From assembly GCA_003483675.1 (NCBI GenBank), contig DMYK01000540.1:1-10014 (forward strand): a DNA stretch of 10,014 nucleotides. Reading direction: 5' to 3'. The notes below the pieces were generated by a model. That model saw only the letters and a program-made list of their open reading frames with translations, searched no databases and was not told the DNA's origin. Each line of letters opens with the position of its first letter. The first letter of the stretch is position 1. Shown piece after piece: positions 1-6,410 of this stretch. The stretch is from Microcoleaceae cyanobacterium UBA11344. Lineage in GTDB: Bacteria > Cyanobacteriota > Cyanobacteriia > Cyanobacteriales > Microcoleaceae. Both the position numbers and the translations under genes were made by a program.

Positions 1-1143
1 GACGAACCGCCGCCTGGGTACAACTGGCGCTGGAGTTGGCCGGATGCTTACAGTTTCTGCACGGGCCAAAAGCCGCCAAAACTGGATATTCGGATTTTAG
101 ATGCTGGCTGCGGCACGGGTTCGAGTACGGATTATCTGATTCACCTGAATCCTGAAGCGTCGGTGACGGCGATCGACCTTAGTTCCGGTGCTTTGAAGGT
201 AGCACAAGAACGCTGTAGGCGATCGGGCGCGCGATCGGCAGATTTTCGTCACCTCAGCTTGTACGATGCGGATCAACTCGAAGGCGAGTTCGATTTGATC
301 AACTGCGTGGGTGTGCTGCACCACTTACCCGATCCAATTCGTGGCATTCAAGCGCTGGCGGCGAAGTTGGCTAGCGGTGGCTTGATGCACATTTTTGTTT
401 ATGCTGAATTGGGCCGCTGGGAAATCGAGCTGATGCAAAGGGCGATCGCCCTTCTCCAAGGAACTCAAAAAGGCGACTATCCCGATGGTGTCAAAGTCGG
501 CCGTCAAATTTTTGCTTCTTTACCAGAAACCAACCGACTTGTCAAGTACGAAAAACAGCGTTGGGCCGGAGAAAATCTGCGAGACGAATGTTTTGCGGAT
601 ATGTACGTTCACCCGCAGGAAATTGACTACAATATCGACACATTGTTTGAGTTAATTGACGCTTCTGGATTGGAATTTATCGGTTTTTCAAATCCGGGAT
701 ATTGGCAGTTAGAAAGACTTTTGGGCAAAGCACCGGAATTGATCGAAAGATCTCAAGGTTTGACGGAACGGGAGCTTTATAGATTAATTGAATTGTTGGA
801 TACGGAAATAAGTCATTACGAGTTTTTCTTGGGGAAAAAGCCTGTTAATAAGATTGATTGGTCGGATGATAAAGCACTTTTGGCGGCAATTCCAGAGTTG
901 AGTGTTTGTATGCACGGTTGGCCGAGTCAACAAGTGTTTGATTGCAATTACCAATTGGTCAATTTGTCAAGTGCTGAATTTGAGTTTCTGCAAGGTTGTT
1001 CACCCCCCCCAGCCCCCCCTTACCAAGGGGGGGAGCAAGAGATACAGAAAACTGTGGGAGAGATTTTGGTGGATGTTGAGGTGGGATTGGATGAAGTGCG
1101 ATCGATCTTATCAAAACAGCTAATATTGCTAACACCGAGTTGA
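1..1143 (+). CDS. Class I SAM-dependent methyltransferase, 5' end outside window
   Basis: 380 codons are visible, open from base 1, so the start lies upstream. A GTG at 163 is internal and would cut off the SAM-binding motif, so it is not the start. Seen (counting the first codon as 1): motif I LDAGCGTGS at codons 33-41, the motif II acidic residue in VTAID (Asp59), and LHHLPDP at codons 106-112, the usual post-II region of Rossmann methyltransferases acting on small molecules or proteins. It lacks the (D/N/S)PP(Y/F) motif of amino-group DNA methyltransferases, so it is unlikely to be the modification partner of the neighbouring operon. The substrate is unknown. The C-terminal part (FLQGC before, TVGEIL after) is interrupted in frame by a Pro/Gly-rich stretch encoded by a palindromic repeat. 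The gene converges on the operon to its right, and its TGA falls within the 74-bp repeat that follows. Confidence 0.85.
   Translation, partial: DEPPPGYNWRWSWPDAYSFCTGQKPPKLDIRILDAGCGTGSSTDYLIHLNPEASVTAIDLSSGALKVAQERCRRSGARSADFRHLSLYDADQLEGEFDLINCVGVLHHLPDPIRGIQALAAKLASGGLMHIFVYAELGRWEIELMQRAIALLQGTQKGDYPDGVKVGRQIFASLPETNRLVKYEKQRWAGENLRDECFADMYVHPQEIDYNIDTLFELIDASGLEFIGFSNPGYWQLERLLGKAPELIERSQGLTERELYRLIELLDTEISHYEFFLGKKPVNKIDWSDDKALLAAIPELSVCMHGWPSQQVFDCNYQLVNLSSAEFEFLQGCSPPPAPPYQGGEQEIQKTVGEILVDVEVGLDEVRSILSKQLILLTPS
1002..1034. repeat. GC-rich palindromic repeat inside the methyltransferase gene
   Basis: CCCCCCCTT at 1013-1021 and AAGGGGGGG at 1025-1033 are perfect 9-bp inverted arms around a 3-nt loop, preceded by another run of C. 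Elements of this form are dispersed in many cyanobacterial genomes. Here it is read in frame as a Pro-rich then Gly-rich stretch (SPPPAPPYQGG) and the reading frame continues to the stop at 1143. Confidence 0.8.
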
Positions 1144-1287
1144 GTCGTAGGGTGCGTCAGTTAGTGTTATTTTCGCTAAAAATCGACAATCTTGAACTGA
1201 CGCACCCTACAAGAAGAGTCGTAGGGTGCGTCAGTCGCCATTATTTTCGCTAAAAATCGACAATCTCGAACTGACGCACCCTACAAG
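1142..1287. repeat. Two tandem 74-bp units, each an inverted repeat
   Basis: Copy 1 starts at 1142 and copy 2 at 1216, an exact 74-bp offset. Each has arms GTAGGGTGCGTCAG and CTGACGCACCCTAC: 1147-1160 with 1197-1210, and 1221-1234 with 1271-1284. In copy 1 the arms extend two further base pairs inward. The spacers share a core (ATTTTCGCTAAAAATCGACA) and differ mainly in a short block after the left arm. The unit resembles dispersed MITE-like repeats of cyanobacteria. It fills the gap between two convergent genes, so transcripts from either side would fold here. No T-run follows a stem, so a classical intrinsic terminator is not evident. Confidence 0.9.
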
Positions 1288-1304
1288 TTTCAAGCGAGTA
1301 ACAA

Positions 1305-4300
1305 TTATGAAGAAACTTCTTCTATATTCTCACTGAAGCGAGTTTTCGCCAGCCTTTTCCAGTTAAACAATATCTCATTAGCTAAACCATTTTCATTAAG
1401 TTGTAGCCCAATTAAAACATCTGCTTTACCTTCTTTATACTCAAAATTAGTGAGGGCTTGCCGATCGAGCTTTGAAAACACTTCCTGTAATGTTTTCCAT
1501 GCAGACTTAATCCGAATCATCTTCGTGATTAAGTCCCCACTGTGGCAGACGATGAATAATTCATATTTGTCTGGATTTGTAGTTTCACGCATTGCTCTCC
1601 ACTCATTCTTTGTAATCCGAACCATATTGTTCTTTGTAGGATTAATTGTTTTTACTTCTACAAATAACTCACTGTCTGCTTTGACACATAGAAAATCATA
1701 ACCATAGCCACCTTCATCTGGCTGTTTGGTAACATCATCATAACCAAGTTTTTCGTAAAATAGCTTTGCTGCATCTTCACCAAATTTACCCCATTTTTCT
1801 GAGTTATCTCCAACACCTTGTTGATCGGTTTGGACATTACTATCTGTGGGTTCTACTCGCTGATATTCATTTTCTCTGTCAGTTATAACTGCCATCATTC
1901 GGTGGTATATAAGTCGATTTATGATCTGATCTTTTTTTATCCAAGAGTCTTGAGAATTTTCGTGAAGAAGTTTTGCTAGTTGATCTCGATGTTTGCCATT
2001 TGATAAATAGTCGTATATTGCCTTCCGTTTCTCCGTCGTTTCTGCCCGTAATACCCATTCTTGAAGAACTTCTACAGGAATATCTTCTACAGAAATACTT
2101 TTTCTTTGCTTGTCGCTTGCAAAGCGACAAGCATCAAAGAAAGCGATGGCAGTGTCGGTATAGTCAACGTGCAGTAAGCGATCATCGGGTGCGAAAGCTG
2201 CTATTAACTTTTCTTCATTTTTACTGGTTTCTTCTTCATTTTTACTGGTGAGAAGTAACAAATTTTGATTTACTTCATATTTACCAGCTTGACTTAAAAA
2301 CTGAATCTTATGTAGCCAATCGATTAAGTCTTGATACTCAGATAGTCCCTTCTGTTTTATTTCCTCAAGGTTCCTTGAGTTAATTAATTGTCCAATTAGC
2401 TTGGCAGTTAGAATATCAGCTTGTGAGTCTCTTAATTGCCATTGCAAAATTTTAAGTATTTTTAACTCTTCTGTTCTAAAGATATTTGGACGAGAATCCA
2501 ACCTTAATAGCTTCTCAAACTCTTTCCATACATCAGCGTGAATAATTGTATTTTGTTGATATTTTTCTTTGACCTTTTGCCATTGGAAAACCAGATTAAA
2601 ATATTCCTTATGTTTTAAAATGCCATCAACTCTATAGCGAACTTTTTCTGGGAATACTAAGGATTGATAGTCTCCCCATAATCCATTTGGCAAGGCTTGA
2701 CAACGGGTAACAAAATACCCCATGCCTTTATTAACACCCAATATTTCTTGAATGATACTAAATGTTCCTTGGGCTTCTTTATTTAACCAACTAACTGCTA
2801 ATTCTTTCCAAATCAATTGCCAAAATTGATATTGGGTTGTGTCACGTAGTTCAAGACGTTGCTGAAAAGTGTCCCAATTATTATTAGCCAGATTGAATAA
2901 TTTACATAATTCTTCTCCCAACAACTCGCCAAGTTGTCTCGCTAACTTTAAGTTATGATCAGATTTAATATTAAGTGTTGAGCGACCTGTATTTACATCA
3001 AATTGAGCATTGATAATAAAATTTAATCCTAACCTCTCTTGGGTTGGTGCAGTTACCCAAATATTGGGAATATTCTTTTTCTTGGGTAAGTCTGCACTTA
3101 TTTCCCTTTTCGTTTCATTTAAAACAATAAGTAGGTCGCCGACATTAGCGATTTTTAGACATAATCCACATCCATCAATCTGAGCAATTTTTCCAATCTC
3201 TATGCTTTTTTCTCCTAAGAAGCGTTGGGGATTCCAATCAAAACTTAATTCGTGTTTATTTTTATCTATTATTTTTACTTTTTTAACTTTCCGTGAAAAA
3301 ATCAAAAGTATTGATGCCAACTCTTTAAATTCATTTATAATGAGTTCTGAATTTGTCTTAACTTTTGGGTCTAGTTTTAGCTGAATAATTGTTCCGTCTA
3401 AAAGTTTTGCATTGTGGTTTTCTAATTTTTGGCGAAGGTCAATAGACTTTAATTTACAAGGAAGTAATCCAGCAACAATTTTAAATTCAATTCGATGGCT
3501 TAAAACATGAGGCTCTTGAGAAATTAAATAAACGCTTTTAAATCCTAAACCATATTTACCTGTAGGCTTGATATTTAAAGATTCGCCAGAAGAATCTGAT
3601 TGAATGCTGTTATATTTATTAGATTGATGAAAAGATAACATTTTTTGTAAATCCCTATCAAATCCTCTTTCTGTATAATCATTATTCCGGTTTTCGGGAT
3701 GTCGGAAACAGTTAATTGGTCTTCCCCAATACATCATCATAATCTTATTTTCATCAAACTCAATGATAAATTGTAACCGACTAGGAGCTACTGGTTGAGG
3801 ATAAATCATCATTTCAAGCTCTTCTAAAGCATCATCAGCATTTTGAAAAATTTCAAAAGGGATACTTTCAAAACGATAACCATAGAATTTGATTTTATCT
3901 CTCACCGCTTGCAAAAGATCGGCAGATACTTGATTATCATTTTCTAATAATTCACCAAGCTCTTGTTTTAATGTGTCAATCATGTTGTCTATTGAGAGAA
4001 TATCTCTGCCAGAGTTTCTATAATATTCACGATCATGTATAGATTGATTTAATTTATTCAGCTTTTCTCTAATTTGGTTATTTTTTTTATCCAAACCTAA
4101 CATCTCGATTTTATCAGAAATGCTATTTAAAATGACATTTTTGGACACTTGAATATCAAGTTGCTCAGATTTGGTTAAATCTGTCCAAACATCATCAATG
4201 GATTCTGTTAAATCATTTTGATCGACTTCGTAAATACCTACAATAATTTTTCGTGATGATTTTTTTAAAATATCGTGAAGCTGCTGTTTTTGATAGTTTT

Positions 4301-6410
4301 GCGGATTCTTAATCGGTAATAGTGTTATTTCCCTAGTTTGGGGAGTTAGTTGATTTACAAACAAATCATTTGGTAAACTATCTTGATGTTTAATTCGCGC
4401 GGCAAAAAATTGACCTGTGAGAGAAGGTAAATCCTGAGTTGTTTCTTCTGAAGATTTAATCTGAATCTTAAAATAAGATGATGATAACAAATCGGGCATT
4501 GTCTCTTTCTGAGTCAATCTCAAGCGAATATCACTAACTTTTCTTCTACCCAAAAAGGATTGTGCAAGGCTGATTAATTCTTGATTATTTCCTGCAATTA
4601 AACATAAAAATGATCCAATTATCTCCGGGGAAATATGCTGCCAATCTTGAAAGTATTCAGCTAAAATCTCAGATTTATTTTGAGGTATCTCTAGTTGATT
4701 ATCTATGTTTTCTTGAGAGCTATTAGGAATAACTTTATTTAAGCGGCTTTTCAGAATATTCTCTTGTTCTTCATTAAGAATATCCCGATCATCAATGTTA
4801 TCATTGTAACGTGATAATAGGTTAGTACATTTCCAAGTACCAGCCCGATTCAATAATAAAATATTTGACAAAATATTTTGATTAAAATCATAATTATTAG
4901 CTGCAATACTTAAGTATTGGTTATACAAACGAATAGCTGTTTCATCCGATGCCTTGTAGTTATCAGATAACCAATTCAATAATTTAATAAGTTGCTCCTC
5001 TTCTATTTCTTGGAGCAAATGGGGCAATATATATCTTTGGCAATCTTCAAGCGATCGCCCTCTAGCAACTTTTTTAATTAATCCCCAACAGGGTAAGATA
5101 TCTGAATTAATTTCTTCAAATACCTCTAAAGCGTCTTTTAAAGGGAAATTCTGAAATTCTCCTAAGTAATAAGATGTCAGTTGTGCTGCACCTTCACCAA
5201 TTTTTTCGAGAGCTTTATTACCTTTAATAAATAAACTATTTTGCAAATATTCCCGCACTTTATTAGGTATTTTAATACTGCGGTCAAGCATGGAAATAGT
5301 AATATATTCACTATTGACTCTATTTAAAATTTCTGTGGCTTCATTTTTAAGATCGAAATGATTAAATTCAGTGTTAATAATTTTGGATGGCGCGATTAAT
5401 CTATTATTCTCATCTATCAACCATTGTTTTTCTTTGAGATCTTCTCTGATATTTTCAGGAATTATTAATTTATCTGAATTTTTATTCAGTAAGCTATCCA
5501 AGGCAGCTATGATAATTTTCCAGTTTGGTTGTTCTTGTTGCAAAAGGAACTTAATTACATCAGTTTCATTCCAATGGTAAAACAATGAATTAATTGCACC
5601 TAATTTATACTCAGGAAAATCCAAATCAGAAGCTGAGTGATACCCAGGGTATAATAGAATTAATTGGTTTGTATAGCTTGCTAGATTATCGGGTAATTTA
5701 AGGATATATTTGGGAGCGATCACTTCACCTGATGTTAGCCTTAACCAAGGAGTTGCTTTTAATTTATTTTCGTATCTGCTTTTCAAATCAGATTTATGTG
5801 ATTTCCAAATCTGCTGAATTATATCTCTATGATTATCAGGGCGTTCTTGCTCTAACAAAAACTCAATCGCAGAATCAGCGTCCCATTGAGGAATCCATTG
5901 TTGCTGCAAACCTAATAGGCTAAAATTTATGGTATTTCTCTGAATTAAAATAACCATGTTCTTTAATTCATCAGGCAAGGGAAAATTACGATTTTCAAGG
6001 TAAGTATTTTTACCAATACTGACTAGCTTACCATCTACTGTTCGATGCAAAGATAAAGATTTCCAAATTCTTTCGTTTTGGGTATTTTGACCAAGATAAG
6101 TTAATAAAGTTTCCTGTTGAGCAGGGGTTAATTCTTCAGATTTAACTGATTCTGCACCTAATTTTTGCAATAACTTAACCACTTCCTCTGGTGTAAATCG
6201 ACTAAGATTAAGTTCCTTGAATTTGGCTTCAGGAATTAATTTAGCTAAATCAGGATCAATTAATCTCCAAGATTGATTATTCCTGTCTAAAACTTGTCGT
6301 GCCACCAGCCTCACCCATAAATCATTCACTTCGGAGATGATATAGAGGGTTTCCTCATTGAAATACTCATCAGGTTTTCCGTGCAGTAAGTACCGTAATT
6401 CTTTAAACAT
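1305..6410 (-). CDS. Large sacsin/Hsp90-like ATPase protein with C-terminal DUF3883 (NOV_C) nuclease-like domain
   Basis: 1701 residues, second gene of the operon. Residues about 70-540 hold at least four divergent repeats, each a short helix (VVKLLQK, AIEFLLEQ, VIKFLLQQ, LIKLLNW) followed some 45-55 residues later by a Gly/Asn-turn hairpin such as WLRLTSGEVIAPKYIL. LSLHRTVDGKLVS (118-130) resembles sacsin-family repeats. Residues about 760-830 are charged and probably helical. Residues about 835-1145 form a GHKL ATPase domain: N-box FEIFQNADDA (Glu853, Asn857, Asp860) and lid glycines GKYGLGFKS (951-959); the expected G1 Asp-x-Gly is YWG, Trp895 replacing Asp. Residues about 1535-1640 match DUF3883/NOV_C, with GYD (Asp1572) and EVK (Glu1585, Lys1587) as a PD-(D/E)XK-like core plus ITKNEW (1599-1604). 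No signal peptide or membrane segment is evident. The ATG overlaps the previous stop and has an AAGGAG site. Likely role: ATPase-coupled effector of a conflict system (inference). Confidence 0.85.
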   Translation of the reverse strand: MFKELRYLLHGKPDEYFNEETLYIISEVNDLWVRLVARQVLDRNNQSWRLIDPDLAKLIPEAKFKELNLSRFTPEEVVKLLQKLGAESVKSEELTPAQQETLLTYLGQNTQNERIWKSLSLHRTVDGKLVSIGKNTYLENRNFPLPDELKNMVILIQRNTINFSLLGLQQQWIPQWDADSAIEFLLEQERPDNHRDIIQQIWKSHKSDLKSRYENKLKATPWLRLTSGEVIAPKYILKLPDNLASYTNQLILLYPGYHSASDLDFPEYKLGAINSLFYHWNETDVIKFLLQQEQPNWKIIIAALDSLLNKNSDKLIIPENIREDLKEKQWLIDENNRLIAPSKIINTEFNHFDLKNEATEILNRVNSEYITISMLDRSIKIPNKVREYLQNSLFIKGNKALEKIGEGAAQLTSYYLGEFQNFPLKDALEVFEEINSDILPCWGLIKKVARGRSLEDCQRYILPHLLQEIEEEQLIKLLNWLSDNYKASDETAIRLYNQYLSIAANNYDFNQNILSNILLLNRAGTWKCTNLLSRYNDNIDDRDILNEEQENILKSRLNKVIPNSSQENIDNQLEIPQNKSEILAEYFQDWQHISPEIIGSFLCLIAGNNQELISLAQSFLGRRKVSDIRLRLTQKETMPDLLSSSYFKIQIKSSEETTQDLPSLTGQFFAARIKHQDSLPNDLFVNQLTPQTREITLLPIKNPQNYQKQQLHDILKKSSRKIIVGIYEVDQNDLTESIDDVWTDLTKSEQLDIQVSKNVILNSISDKIEMLGLDKKNNQIREKLNKLNQSIHDREYYRNSGRDILSIDNMIDTLKQELGELLENDNQVSADLLQAVRDKIKFYGYRFESIPFEIFQNADDALEELEMMIYPQPVAPSRLQFIIEFDENKIMMMYWGRPINCFRHPENRNNDYTERGFDRDLQKMLSFHQSNKYNSIQSDSSGESLNIKPTGKYGLGFKSVYLISQEPHVLSHRIEFKIVAGLLPCKLKSIDLRQKLENHNAKLLDGTIIQLKLDPKVKTNSELIINEFKELASILLIFSRKVKKVKIIDKNKHELSFDWNPQRFLGEKSIEIGKIAQIDGCGLCLKIANVGDLLIVLNETKREISADLPKKKNIPNIWVTAPTQERLGLNFIINAQFDVNTGRSTLNIKSDHNLKLARQLGELLGEELCKLFNLANNNWDTFQQRLELRDTTQYQFWQLIWKELAVSWLNKEAQGTFSIIQEILGVNKGMGYFVTRCQALPNGLWGDYQSLVFPEKVRYRVDGILKHKEYFNLVFQWQKVKEKYQQNTIIHADVWKEFEKLLRLDSRPNIFRTEELKILKILQWQLRDSQADILTAKLIGQLINSRNLEEIKQKGLSEYQDLIDWLHKIQFLSQAGKYEVNQNLLLLTSKNEEETSKNEEKLIAAFAPDDRLLHVDYTDTAIAFFDACRFASDKQRKSISVEDIPVEVLQEWVLRAETTEKRKAIYDYLSNGKHRDQLAKLLHENSQDSWIKKDQIINRLIYHRMMAVITDRENEYQRVEPTDSNVQTDQQGVGDNSEKWGKFGEDAAKLFYEKLGYDDVTKQPDEGGYGYDFLCVKADSELFVEVKTINPTKNNMVRITKNEWRAMRETTNPDKYELFIVCHSGDLITKMIRIKSAWKTLQEVFSKLDRQALTNFEYKEGKADVLIGLQLNENGLANEILFNWKRLAKTRFSENIEEVSS
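2211..2249 (-). repeat. 21-bp tandem duplication within the 1701-residue protein gene
   Basis: The 18-base string TTCTTCATTTTTACTGGT occurs at 2211-2228 and again at 2232-2249, exactly 21 bp apart. In protein it gives TSKNEEE followed by TSKNEEK around residues 1388-1401, a hydrophilic linker between the ATPase region and the nuclease-like domain. The 21-bp period keeps the frame. Confidence 0.85.

Noticed and set aside
163..165. GTG as start of the methyltransferase
   Set aside because: The frame is open upstream to base 1 and holds the essential motif I at 97-123.
1..1143. Methyltransferase as DNA modification partner of the nuclease-like protein
   Set aside because: It has LHHLPDP typical of small-molecule or protein methyltransferases, lacks a DNA methyltransferase (D/N/S)PP(Y/F) motif, and lies on the opposite strand beyond a repeat block.
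1144..1304. tRNA or att site at the left boundary
   Set aside because: No cloverleaf is visible, and the repeat arms there have no counterpart at the right end of the operon.
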